The notes beneath the pieces were generated by a model that was not told the DNA's origin, ran no database searches, and saw nothing but the letters and a program-made list of their open reading frames with translations. Below are positions 43,570 to 52,162 of a stretch of DNA of 64,000 nucleotides, one piece after another. How positions within the stretch are numbered: position 1 is the stretch's first letter; every line of letters begins with the position of its first letter. This DNA comes from DTYU01 sp040757355 (GTDB lineage Bacteria; Bacillota; Desulfotomaculia; Desulfotomaculales; Ammonificaceae), in the NCBI GenBank assembly GCA_040757355.1, contig JBFLWY010000013.1:1-64000 (forward strand). The letters are read 5' to 3'. A program made the position numbers and the translations under genes.

Positions 43570-44772
43570 ATGCTGAGCGAAAAACAGGTCATTGTCGGTG
43601 TAACGGGAGGCATCGCCGCTTTCAAGGCAGCGGAGTTAGTCTCGTGCCTGCGTACGGAAGGCGCCTCCGTGCGAGTGGTATTAACACGCGGTGCTCAGGA
43701 GTTTGTTCGGCCGCTTACGTTTAAAGCGCTTAGTGGCAATGACGTTTATACCGATTTGTTCGGCGGTACCGACCCGTTGCCGCATATCACCCTGGCCGAG
43801 AAAGGCGACATTCTTGTTGTTTACCCGGCGACGGCAAACTTTATCGGACAAGCAGCCGCCGGTCTGGCCCCTGATCTGCTGACGACCCTTCTCCTTGCCT
43901 TTAAGGGCCCGGTAGTTATCTGCCCTGCAATGAACACTAAAATGTACACCAGCACCGTAGTGCAGGCAAATCTTCGGCTACTCGAAGAGCGCGGTTTAGT
44001 AATTCTGCCGCCTGAGGCCGGTCGCCTTGCGTGCGGTGAGGTCGGACCGGGGCGCCTCCCGGCGCCGGAAACCGTGCTGGAAATGGTCAGGGGGACGCTG
44101 CAGGCCAAGGATCTGAAGGGCTTAACTTTTCTCGTAACCGCAGGGCCGACCCGGGAACCGCTGGACCCGGTTCGTTACATTACCAACCGCAGCTCGGGGA
44201 AGATGGGATACGCCGTAGCCAGGGCTGCACGCGATCGGGGTGCCCAGGTTATCCTGATTAGTGGTCCAACGGCCCTATACCAACCCCCAGGGGTCACTTT
44301 TGCAAGAGTAAATACCGCATTGGAGATGCGCAAGGCGGTTGCAGAACACTTCAACAACGCGGATGTTGTGGTTATGTGCGCTGCAGTAAGCGACTACCGT
44401 CCGAAGGAGATCTCGAAAGAAAAGCTTAAAAAAGGCGCCGCAGAGATTACGGTGGCGTTCACCGAGACCCCCGACATTTTGGCCGAACTCGGCAAAAAGA
44501 AGCGTCACCAGCTTTTGGTCGGCTTTGCGGCCGAAACCGGTGAATTGTGGCTGCATGCCCGCTCAAAACTTGAGGCAAAGAACCTGGATCTCGTCGTCGC
44601 CAACGACGTACGAAAACCAGACGCCGGGTTTGAAGCAGACACCAATACCGTATGTCTGGCATTTCGCGACGGCCGCTTCTTAGAACTGCCTACAATGAAC
44701 AAATACCTGGTAGCCCACCACCTTATAGATGCCGTTTTGGAACTCCGGGGAGAAAAGACGGCGCGTGGATGA
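43570..44772 (+). CDS. coaBC: Bifunctional phosphopantothenoylcysteine decarboxylase / phosphopantothenate-cysteine ligase
   Basis: 400 residues. The N-terminal flavoprotein domain (1-180) has GVTGGIAAFKAAEL near 10 and PAMNTKMY near 118 (the Trp of the common PxMNxxMW motif is Tyr here); the C-terminal ligase domain has TAGPTREPLDPVRYITNRSS near 195. Both domains serve coenzyme A synthesis. ATG 43570 is one codon after a GTG. It overlaps priA by 8 nt. Confidence 0.94.
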   Translation: MLSEKQVIVGVTGGIAAFKAAELVSCLRTEGASVRVVLTRGAQEFVRPLTFKALSGNDVYTDLFGGTDPLPHITLAEKGDILVVYPATANFIGQAAAGLAPDLLTTLLLAFKGPVVICPAMNTKMYTSTVVQANLRLLEERGLVILPPEAGRLACGEVGPGRLPAPETVLEMVRGTLQAKDLKGLTFLVTAGPTREPLDPVRYITNRSSGKMGYAVARAARDRGAQVILISGPTALYQPPGVTFARVNTALEMRKAVAEHFNNADVVVMCAAVSDYRPKEISKEKLKKGAAEITVAFTETPDILAELGKKKRHQLLVGFAAETGELWLHARSKLEAKNLDLVVANDVRKPDAGFEADTNTVCLAFRDGRFLELPTMNKYLVAHHLIDAVLELRGEKTARG

Positions 44773-46981
44773 GCCAAAACTTGCCAGGGTCGTAGTAAAC
44801 CGCCCCTTATACGGTACCGACGGGGTCTTTAATTACGCCGTACCCGCACATTTGCAGGAAAAAATTTTACCCGGGTCAGTAGTTGTTGTTCCTTTTGGAA
44901 GGCAAACGGCTACCGGCTTTGTAATTTCCCTCGACGCAAACGTGCACTCTGAAATCAAGTTAAAAGAGATTATACAAGTGTTCGAACAACTCTCCCCGTT
45001 GTCCGGTTCATCAATTAAGCTTGCCCAGTGGCTGGCTTCAAGGTATCTCTGCACGCTTCGCGAGGCCCTGCTGACGGTTTACGGACCGGCAGGCAAGCAG
45101 CGCCGGCGAGAGATATTCTTCTGGCCTGCCGGCGATTTCGGCGAGATCTTGACGCAGCTTGAAGCCCTTAAGGCTCCGGCCCAGGCGCGGGCATTCAGTA
45201 TCATCGCCGCGCAGCCGGGTATCGGCCGCCGGGCATTGCTGAGAGAAGCGGGGGTAAGCGGGAAGGCCGTTTGGGCCCTGGTAAAAAAAGGACTCGTAAC
45301 CGAAATCGAGTATCCCCTACTGCCTGAAAAATTACAGGAGACGATACCCGTTGAGGAAGAAACCCCTGCACTCAGTTCAGAGCAAACGGCGGCGCTGCAG
45401 GAAATCAAGCGTGCGATCGAGGGGAAACTGCACCAGGTGTTCTATCTATACGGCGTAACCGGCAGCGGCAAGACGGAGGTCTATCTTCAAGCGACTGCTG
45501 CCGCGCTGGCAAACGGGAAACAAGCGGTAATCCTGGTGCCGGAAATCGCGCTTGCTCACCAAATGATTTCCCTGTTTAAGGCCCGCTTCGGTAACCTGGT
45601 GGCCGTCACCCACAGTGCGATGGTACACGGTGAACGGCGTGACGAGTGGGAGCGTGTGCGGTCGGGTAAGGCCAGGATCGTAATCGGAGCGCGGTCCGCC
45701 GTTTTTGCACCCGCGGCGGAACCCGGTTTAATCGTGGTAGACGAGGAACATGAACCGGCTTACAAGCAAGAACAAGTACCACGGTATCACGCAAGGGAAA
45801 CCGCACTGGCACGTGCCGCTCTTGAAGGGGCGGTGGTTGTACTCGGGAGCGCCACACCGGCCTTGGAGTCCCTGGCCCGATGCTTAAGCGGACGTTACCG
45901 CGCACTAAGACTTACCGAACGGGTCGACGGGCGGAGCCTGCCAAGCGTTCGAATTGTTGACCTCCGGGAGGAGTTTCGTTCCGGAACTGTCAGCCTGTTC
46001 AGTAGACTCCTTACCAACCGCATCAGGGAAAAACTTGCCCGCGGGGAACAGGTGCTTCTCTTTTTAAACCGCCGGGGGTTTGCGTCATTTGTTCTCTGCC
46101 AGGCATGCGGTCACGTGGTCCGCTGTCCCAACTGTGACATAGCGCTTACCTACCACCAGCCCGATACGCTTTTATGTCACTACTGCCATTACCGTACGCG
46201 ATACCCGTCACGTTGTCCCAGGTGCGGCAATACGAGGATGGGGTGGTACGGGGCGGGAACACAGCGGGTGGAGGAAGAAGCGAGCGCTCTTTTCCCACAG
46301 GCGCGTGTCTTGAGAATGGATGCGGAAACTACAGCCCGCAGGGGCAGCCATGCTTCAATCCTCGAGGCATTCCGTGCCGGCAAAGCAGACATCCTTATCG
46401 GTACCCAAATGGTTGCGAAGGGACTGGATATCCCTGGGGTAACCCTGGTGGGGGTCGTCAACGCAGATACAACACTGCTTCTTCCAGACTTCCGGGCGGC
46501 AGAACGAACCTTCCAGCTTCTCTACCAGGTTTCCGGTCGAGCAGGCCGCGGCCGCCTTCCGGGCGAGGTCGTTATCCAGTCCCACTGTCCCGAGCATTAC
46601 GCCGTCCGTTTCAGCAGCCGCCAGGACGTGGAATCCTTTGCAAGACGGGAACTCGCCCTGCGACGTCGGTTTGCCTACCCCCCTTACACTTCTTTGGTAA
46701 GGGTGGTTTTCAGCGGCAGTGAAGAGGATAAGCTGATCCAACAAGCCGGCAGGTTCGGTGCGATCGCGCGGGAACTTACCAGCGATGAAAACGCGGTTTT
46801 AGGCCCGGCACCCTGCCCGTTTGGGAAGTTAAAAGGTCTTTACCGCTGGCACATTATCATGAGAGGGAAGCGGGGCCAAGCGGTAAGGGACCTCTGCAGT
46901 GAAACGTGCAAGACTTTTTTAAGAACCAGGGTTCCGAAGGTAAGAATCACTGTCGATGTCGACCCGCAAAACATGCTGTAG
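44765..46981 (+). CDS. priA: Primosomal protein N' (replication restart helicase PriA)
   Basis: 738 residues. 3'-DNA-binding domain at the N-terminus; helicase Walker A GVTGSGKTEVYL near 228; DEEH box VVDEEHEPAYKQEQ near 325; a zinc-binding insertion with four CxxC pairs (CQACGHVVRCPNC, CHYCHYRTRYPSRCPRC) near 445-490; and GTQMVAKGLDIPGV near 548. It restarts stalled forks. GTG start at 44765 follows GGGGAG and overlaps coaBC. Confidence 0.96.
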   Translation: MDEPKLARVVVNRPLYGTDGVFNYAVPAHLQEKILPGSVVVVPFGRQTATGFVISLDANVHSEIKLKEIIQVFEQLSPLSGSSIKLAQWLASRYLCTLREALLTVYGPAGKQRRREIFFWPAGDFGEILTQLEALKAPAQARAFSIIAAQPGIGRRALLREAGVSGKAVWALVKKGLVTEIEYPLLPEKLQETIPVEEETPALSSEQTAALQEIKRAIEGKLHQVFYLYGVTGSGKTEVYLQATAAALANGKQAVILVPEIALAHQMISLFKARFGNLVAVTHSAMVHGERRDEWERVRSGKARIVIGARSAVFAPAAEPGLIVVDEEHEPAYKQEQVPRYHARETALARAALEGAVVVLGSATPALESLARCLSGRYRALRLTERVDGRSLPSVRIVDLREEFRSGTVSLFSRLLTNRIREKLARGEQVLLFLNRRGFASFVLCQACGHVVRCPNCDIALTYHQPDTLLCHYCHYRTRYPSRCPRCGNTRMGWYGAGTQRVEEEASALFPQARVLRMDAETTARRGSHASILEAFRAGKADILIGTQMVAKGLDIPGVTLVGVVNADTTLLLPDFRAAERTFQLLYQVSGRAGRGRLPGEVVIQSHCPEHYAVRFSSRQDVESFARRELALRRRFAYPPYTSLVRVVFSGSEEDKLIQQAGRFGAIARELTSDENAVLGPAPCPFGKLKGLYRWHIIMRGKRGQAVRDLCSETCKTFLRTRVPKVRITVDVDPQNML

Positions 46982-47325
46982 TGCGCACCTCCTCCCGCAC
47001 GATGACCAGGTTAGAGTTGACGTACGGTTCGGTGGAGGCAGTCTGACGTTGGCATCAGTTCATTACAGTGGACTGCCCCCTGGGTTGAGAAAACCGGCTC
47101 CATCCTTCAACCTTGCCTTAGTATCGTCGCCGACCAAGCAAAACCGCCGTGAGGTTGACAGTCTATGTCTGGTTGTGAGATACTTGACTACTGGGATGGG
47201 TTTGGTATTTTTCCCGAAGGGTTGTTTTTGCGGCCGGTGAATAATATTGAGTACAAACCGGTACGCTTGCGTCCGGGCACCGGGCGGACATCGGGAACAA
47301 TCTGGTCATTTGAGGGGTTTTTTGA
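46982..47325. other. Intergenic region priA-def
   Basis: 344 nt without a credible gene. The word ACGTACGGTTCGGTGGAGG near 47020 looks like the 3' end of a group II intron but no domain V stem or reverse transcriptase is present. Short inverted words GTCTGA/CAGTC exist. No strong promoter was found; def is preceded by a GAGGGG site at 47312-47317. Confidence 0.4.
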
Positions 47326-47784
47326 ATGGCTGTGTTTAAGGTTTTGGAAATCGGCGATCCTACGCTTAGAGAAAAAGCGAAGCCCGTCGTAAAAATAAAC
47401 CCGCCATTGATACGCCTGCTCAACGACATGGCAGAAACCATGTACGCCAACAGCGGCGTGGGGTTGGCAGGACCGCAGGTTGGAGTTTTAAAAAGAATTA
47501 TTGTCGTTGACGCAGGTCAGGGATTATACCAGCTTATTAATCCAGAAATCACCGCCGCCGAAGGGTCTGAGAAAGACCGGGAAGGCTGCCTCAGTATTCC
47601 TGGGGTTTGGGGTGAAGTTACCCGCGCAGCTCGAGTTAAGGTCCGGGCGTTAAACACATCCGGCGAAACTGTCGAAATTGATGCACAAGGCCTTTTTGCA
47701 AGGGCCCTCCAGCACGAGATCGACCATCTCGATGGTGTATTGTTCATTGACCGAGCGGTTAAAATAAGCCGGAACGGGGGCTGA
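47326..47784 (+). CDS. def: Peptide deformylase
   Basis: 152 residues. All three metal-site motifs are present: GVGLAGPQVG near 45, EGCLSIPG near 86 and QHEIDHLDG near 128 (HExxH). It removes the formyl group from nascent proteins. ATG 47326 follows TTGAGGGG. fmt starts 3 nt after the stop, giving the standard def-fmt pair. Confidence 0.96.
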   Translation: MAVFKVLEIGDPTLREKAKPVVKINPPLIRLLNDMAETMYANSGVGLAGPQVGVLKRIIVVDAGQGLYQLINPEITAAEGSEKDREGCLSIPGVWGEVTRAARVKVRALNTSGETVEIDAQGLFARALQHEIDHLDGVLFIDRAVKISRNGG

Positions 47785-47787
47785 ACC

Positions 47788-48720
47788 TTGCGGTTGGTCT
47801 TCATGGGGACTCCGGCTTTTGCTGTTCCGTCACTAGTAGCGCTGCTAAAAAACGGCTTCCACGTTGTTCTTGTTGTAACCCAACCCGACAAACCAAAAGG
47901 GCGCGGGAGGCGGGCTGCGCCACCGCCGGTCAAAGAAATCGCCATTGCTTACGGCGTAACGGTAATCCAGCCGGAGCGCTTGAAAGAAGAAGGTTTTTTA
48001 GCACGCCTTTATCAAGCCGCTCCCGATGCGATAGTCGTGACGGCATACGGGAAAATTCTGCCGTCAGAGATACTCAGGCTGCCCCGCTCAGGCTGTATCA
48101 ACGTGCACGCCTCTTTGTTGCCAAAGTATCGCGGTGCAGCACCGGTGCAGTGGGCCTTAATGAACGGCGAAAGCGAAACCGGCGTTACGATTATGCTTAT
48201 GGATGAAGGTATGGATACCGGTGACATCTTGCTCCAACAAAAAGTGCCGATATTGGACAACGATAACTTCGGGTCGCTTTACGACCGCCTCTCCCGGTTG
48301 GGTGCAGAACTGCTCATTGAAACCCTGCAACGTCTCCAAAGCAATCGACTTGAACGCCTTCCCCAGGATCACTCCAGGGCAAGTTATGCTCCTTTACTGA
48401 CACCCTTGAACGAGGTCATAGCTTGGAACCTGCCGGCCGAAAACATTAGAAACCAGGTGCGTGCCCTCGATCCTCAGCCCGGTGCGCGAACTTTCCTTTC
48501 CGGAAAGCTCTTGAAAATATGGCGCGTTTCAGCAAAGGGTGGCGTATTTTCCGGGAAGCCGGGTGAAATCTTGGCGACCAGTGATGAAGGCATAATGGTT
48601 CGCGCAGGAGAGGGAGCGGTAATGATTCACGAGCTGCAGCTTGCCGGCGGTCGCCGCCTGCCTGCCGCTGCATTCCTCCGCGGGCACCCGTTAGGACAGG
48701 GAACCGTGCTTGGTGACTAA
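47788..48720 (+). CDS. fmt: Methionyl-tRNA formyltransferase
   Basis: 310 residues from TTG 47788. The motif FMGTPAFAVPSLVAL is at the N-terminus; the catalytic region ASLLPKYRGAAPVQWAL near 107 and TGVTIMLMDEGMDTGDIL near 130 follow; the C-terminal OB-like domain binds tRNA. It formylates initiator Met-tRNA using 10-formyl-THF. Confidence 0.96.
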   Translation: MRLVFMGTPAFAVPSLVALLKNGFHVVLVVTQPDKPKGRGRRAAPPPVKEIAIAYGVTVIQPERLKEEGFLARLYQAAPDAIVVTAYGKILPSEILRLPRSGCINVHASLLPKYRGAAPVQWALMNGESETGVTIMLMDEGMDTGDILLQQKVPILDNDNFGSLYDRLSRLGAELLIETLQRLQSNRLERLPQDHSRASYAPLLTPLNEVIAWNLPAENIRNQVRALDPQPGARTFLSGKLLKIWRVSAKGGVFSGKPGEILATSDEGIMVRAGEGAVMIHELQLAGGRRLPAAAFLRGHPLGQGTVLGD

Positions 48721-48747
48721 AACCATCGGGGTAAGATAAGCTAATAG

Positions 48748-50112
48748 ATGATCGTGTATTCTGCTCGTGAACTCTCGCTCATGGTATTGAACGCCGTTGA
48801 TACACGCGGCGCTTACGCAAACATTGCCCTCTCCGAGATACTAAAAAAGTACCGGCCTGTGGGGCCTGAACGTGCGCTACTCACCGAACTCAGCTACGGG
48901 ACGTTAAGACGTCTGAACACCATCGACTGGATCCTGGCAAAGTTTACTCAAAAACCGCTTTGCGAGCAAAGCACCTGGGTTCGAAACATTTTGCGGATTG
49001 CCGTCTACCAAATTTTCTTCCTTGAGAGAATACCGGCGGCCGCTGCCTGTAATGAAGCCGTCAAGCTGGCCAAGAAGTACGCGCAGCCGCGGGTTGCGGA
49101 TTTTGTTAACGCCGTACTCCGGCGTATCGTGCGGGAGAAAGAGAGTATTATTCTACCGGACATTGAAACCAACCCGGTGGAGCATATCGCTTTAAAATAC
49201 TCTCATCCCACATGGCTGGTCACCGCGTGGCTGAAAGAGTTCGGGGTCGAAGAAACCATCAGAATTTGTCGGGCGGACAACCAAACCCCGGCAACCACCA
49301 TCCGCACGAACCTGTTGCGGACGACCAGGGACGACCTCCTGAAGATACTTCAAACCGAAGCGAAGGTTACCGCATCACCGACACTTTACGCCCCCGAAGG
49401 GATTGCTGTGCAGGGTTTTCACAACCTGCAATCAATGCCGGCCTTTGAGGCCGGGCTTTTTTTTGTCCAGGACGAAAGCTCGATGCTGGTTGCACATGCC
49501 CTCAGGCCGTCTCCGGGTTCCTTTGTGCTGGACACCTGCGGCGCACCGGGGGGCAAAGCGACGCACATCGCTGAATTAACCGGAGATAAATGCCGGATAA
49601 TGGTTTTGGATATCCACACCCATCGCCTGGCGCTTGTCGGTGAAAACTGTAAACGGCTCGGGATAGCAGGCATCGAGACCCTTAGGTGCGACGCGCGCGA
49701 AAGTCACACCCTGTTCTCGGCAGCGGCTGATTACGTGCTTGTTGACGCCCCTTGCTCGGGTCTCGGGGTTCTGAGGCGAAAGCCGGACAGCCGGTGGCGC
49801 AAGCAACCGGAGCAGATTTCCGCGCTCATCACACTCCAGCAGCAGATTTTAAAAAGCGCCTCCGCCTGCGTTCGTCCGGGTGGGGTTTTGCTGTACAGCA
49901 CCTGTTCAATCGGTGATAGCGAAAACCTGAATCAGATTAAAAACTTTACCCTGCAAAGTCCGGAATTCGTCCTTGAAGACCTCCGCCCCTTTTTACCGGC
50001 GGAACTGGACTTAAAGCTGACAATGGGTCTTGGTTATATTCAACTGATGCCTTACCAGGGGCTCGACGGCTTTTTTATTGCCCGGCTCCGGCGAAAGGGT
50101 TTAGCCTCTTAA
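48748..50112 (+). CDS. rsmB: 16S rRNA (cytosine-967-C5)-methyltransferase RsmB
   Basis: 454 residues. An N-terminal NusB-like RNA-binding domain (to about 140) precedes the SAM domain: VLDTCGAPGGKATHIAEL near 262, VDAPCSGLGVLRRKPD near 331 (PC motif) and LLYSTCSIGDSEN near 383 (catalytic Cys). ATG 48748; the ribosome binding site is weak (GGGGTAAG). Its neighbours fmt and rlmN place it in the usual translation-related cluster. Confidence 0.95.
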   Translation: MIVYSARELSLMVLNAVDTRGAYANIALSEILKKYRPVGPERALLTELSYGTLRRLNTIDWILAKFTQKPLCEQSTWVRNILRIAVYQIFFLERIPAAAACNEAVKLAKKYAQPRVADFVNAVLRRIVREKESIILPDIETNPVEHIALKYSHPTWLVTAWLKEFGVEETIRICRADNQTPATTIRTNLLRTTRDDLLKILQTEAKVTASPTLYAPEGIAVQGFHNLQSMPAFEAGLFFVQDESSMLVAHALRPSPGSFVLDTCGAPGGKATHIAELTGDKCRIMVLDIHTHRLALVGENCKRLGIAGIETLRCDARESHTLFSAAADYVLVDAPCSGLGVLRRKPDSRWRKQPEQISALITLQQQILKSASACVRPGGVLLYSTCSIGDSENLNQIKNFTLQSPEFVLEDLRPFLPAELDLKLTMGLGYIQLMPYQGLDGFFIARLRRKGLAS

Positions 50113-50221
50113 AGGCGAATTATTCATCCAATAACAAAACGCTGTTCGGACGCACTTGCCAACATGCAATTACATGTAATGCGTATTTATATTTGGGAAA
50201 GAACTCTTTCTGGAGGCATAA

Positions 50222-51265
50222 ATGAAGGTAGACATTAAGTCCCTTCTGTACGAAGAGATAGAGTCTTTTATTACCGGTTTAGGGGAACCCCGCTTTCGAG
50301 CAAAACAGGTGTTTCATTGGCTGTTCGGAAAAGGAGTAGATAACTTCGAATCGATGTCCGACCTGCCGGCACGGCTGCGTGAAAATCTGTCGGAGACCGC
50401 GTTTATCACTACACCGGAGGTCGTTTCTCGCCGGAAAACCGGTGACGGGTTCACCGTTAAATTTTTATACAGACTGAATGACGGCGAACTTATTGAAACA
50501 GTTTTCATGCGGCGACTCTGGGGTAGAACGGTTTGCATTTCGACACAAGTGGGCTGCCGGATGGGTTGCCGCTTTTGTGCTTCCGGGGTCAGTGGTTTAG
50601 TTCGTAACCTTACAGCCGGCGAGATGTACGACCAGGTGCTGGTTACCCAGAAAGAAACCGGCGAGCGGATCAGCCACGTTGTACTGATGGGAATGGGCGA
50701 ACCGCTCGACAACCTGGACAACACGCTCCGCTTTTTGAAAAACATTACATACCCGGCGGGACTAAGAATCGGTGCCCGCCGTATCTCAGTGTCCACTTGT
50801 GGTGTGGTACCCGGGATACGCGCTTTGGGACGGCTGGGCATTCAAGTTGGTTTGGCCGTTTCATTGCACGCTCCTAACGATGATTTGCGCAACGTACTTG
50901 TACCGGTAAACCGACGCTACCCTCTCAGCGAACTGATAGAAGCATGCAAAGATTTCATCGAACATACCGGGCGCCGGGTTACCTTTGAATACACCCTTAT
51001 ATCCGGGGTTAACGACGGGCGGCAGACAGCTCAGGAGCTTGCAGGTCTGTTGGCAGGGCTGCTGTGTCACGTTAACATTATTCCGTTAAACCGTGTTGCG
51101 GAACGGGGCTTTGCTCCCCCACCGGCCGAGCGTGTCGCAGCTTTCAAAACAGTGCTTCAGGAACGAGGCATTACCGTCACCGTACGACACTCGGTGGGGG
51201 ATCAGATTGCCGCTGCCTGCGGTCAACTCCGCCGTATTGAGAAGTGGGATTGTCGAGGACCATAA
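50222..51265 (+). CDS. rlmN: 23S rRNA (adenine-2503-C2)/tRNA methyltransferase RlmN (radical SAM)
   Basis: 347 residues. The radical-SAM cluster motif CxxxCxxC is in GCRMGCRFCASG near residue 117; VLMGMGEPLDNLDN and SVSTCGVVPGIRAL follow. The catalytic C-terminal Cys is in VRHSVGDQIAAACGQL. It methylates A2503 of 23S rRNA. ATG 50222 follows TGGAGGC. It starts a unit with stp, prkC, rsgA and rpe. Confidence 0.95.
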   Translation: MKVDIKSLLYEEIESFITGLGEPRFRAKQVFHWLFGKGVDNFESMSDLPARLRENLSETAFITTPEVVSRRKTGDGFTVKFLYRLNDGELIETVFMRRLWGRTVCISTQVGCRMGCRFCASGVSGLVRNLTAGEMYDQVLVTQKETGERISHVVLMGMGEPLDNLDNTLRFLKNITYPAGLRIGARRISVSTCGVVPGIRALGRLGIQVGLAVSLHAPNDDLRNVLVPVNRRYPLSELIEACKDFIEHTGRRVTFEYTLISGVNDGRQTAQELAGLLAGLLCHVNIIPLNRVAERGFAPPPAERVAAFKTVLQERGITVTVRHSVGDQIAAACGQLRRIEKWDCRGP

Positions 51266-51302
51266 ACAGCGAATGAAGTTTGGTCCATTCGGAGGGAGAG
51301 CA

Positions 51303-52043
51303 ATGGAGTGGGCTGTAGTTAGCCATAGAGGTTTGGCAAGAGCAAAGAATGAGGATAACCTCCTTGTATGTTCCGATATTGGACTTTTTGCCGTCGCCGA
51401 CGGCATGGGAGGACACCAGGCCGGGGAAGTGGCCAGCCGGCTTGCCCTGGAATCGTTAGAAAGCGCTCTGCGGGAAAACGACCGTGGAGACCTGTTGCAT
51501 GTGTTAACTGACGCATTTGAACGGGCTAATCAGCGTGTCTACGCGGCAGCTCAAGCCGACCCCGAATGCGAAAAGATGGGAACGACCCTTACAGCTTGCA
51601 TCATCAGGTCCGGTAAGTTGCACTGGATGCATGTAGGAGACAGCCGCGGTTACCTTGTCAGAAATAACGAAATAAAACAGTTCACCGAAGACCACTCTTA
51701 CGTTTCGGATTTTGTTCGCAGGGGTGAGTTGACGCCCGAGGAGGCAAAAGTACACCCATACCGTCACGTTCTGACCCGTGCAATTGGTGCCGAGCCTGTA
51801 ATCCTTGTTGACAAGGGAACGGTTGAGCTTGTACCCGAGGACACCGTGCTCCTTTGTACCGATGGCCTTACCGTTCACCTTAGCGACAAGGAGATTTTGG
51901 AAATAGCGCACCGCGGAAAACCTGCCGAACAGACTAAGAAGCTTATGAAAATGGCATTGGAGCGCGGGGGTGTCGATAACATTACTCTGATTCTGATAAA
52001 AATAATGGGTAAAACCTGCCATGCTGCTCCGGTACATTCATAG
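51303..52043 (+). CDS. stp: PP2C-family serine/threonine phosphatase (Stp/PrpC)
   Basis: 246 residues. Metal-binding PP2C motifs: HRGLARAKNEDN near 8, VADGMGGHQAGEVAS near 33, GTTLTACI near 93, HVGDSRGYLV near 107, LCTDGLTVHL near 185 and GGVDNITLI near 220. It reverses phosphorylation by the neighbouring kinase. ATG 51303 follows GGAGGGAG; an in-frame upstream extension overlaps rlmN and is rejected. Confidence 0.95.
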   Translation: MEWAVVSHRGLARAKNEDNLLVCSDIGLFAVADGMGGHQAGEVASRLALESLESALRENDRGDLLHVLTDAFERANQRVYAAAQADPECEKMGTTLTACIIRSGKLHWMHVGDSRGYLVRNNEIKQFTEDHSYVSDFVRRGELTPEEAKVHPYRHVLTRAIGAEPVILVDKGTVELVPEDTVLLCTDGLTVHLSDKEILEIAHRGKPAEQTKKLMKMALERGGVDNITLILIKIMGKTCHAAPVHS

Positions 52044-52065
52044 GGGTATTCGGAATGAACCTGAT

Positions 52066-52115
52066 TCAACTTTCGTATTTGTGGTTGAACAGCCGTGCTG
52101 TTCGTTGTCCCCCGG
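52066..52115 (+). repeat. Hairpin repeat family 3, copy b
   Basis: TGTGGTTGAACAGCCGTGC and the continuation GTTCGTTGTC match the reverse complement of 23602-23649 (one-base differences). The centre GAACAGC..GCTGTTC can form a hairpin. It lies 48 nt before prkC, inside the 119-nt gap after stp. Confidence 0.75.
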
Positions 52116-52162
52116 AGCGCCTGGCACATAATTACAAAACGGAAGGAGCATACCTGGCAAAA

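Noticed and set aside
46982..47060. Group II intron 3' end
   Set aside because: ACGTACGGTTCGG resembles the end of domain V, but the pairing arm and GNRA loop are absent upstream and no reverse transcriptase is present.
50139..50160. Shared words TCGGACGCACTTxCCAA at 23580 and 50142 as a fourth repeat
   Set aside because: Only about 17 bases match and the flanks are unrelated.
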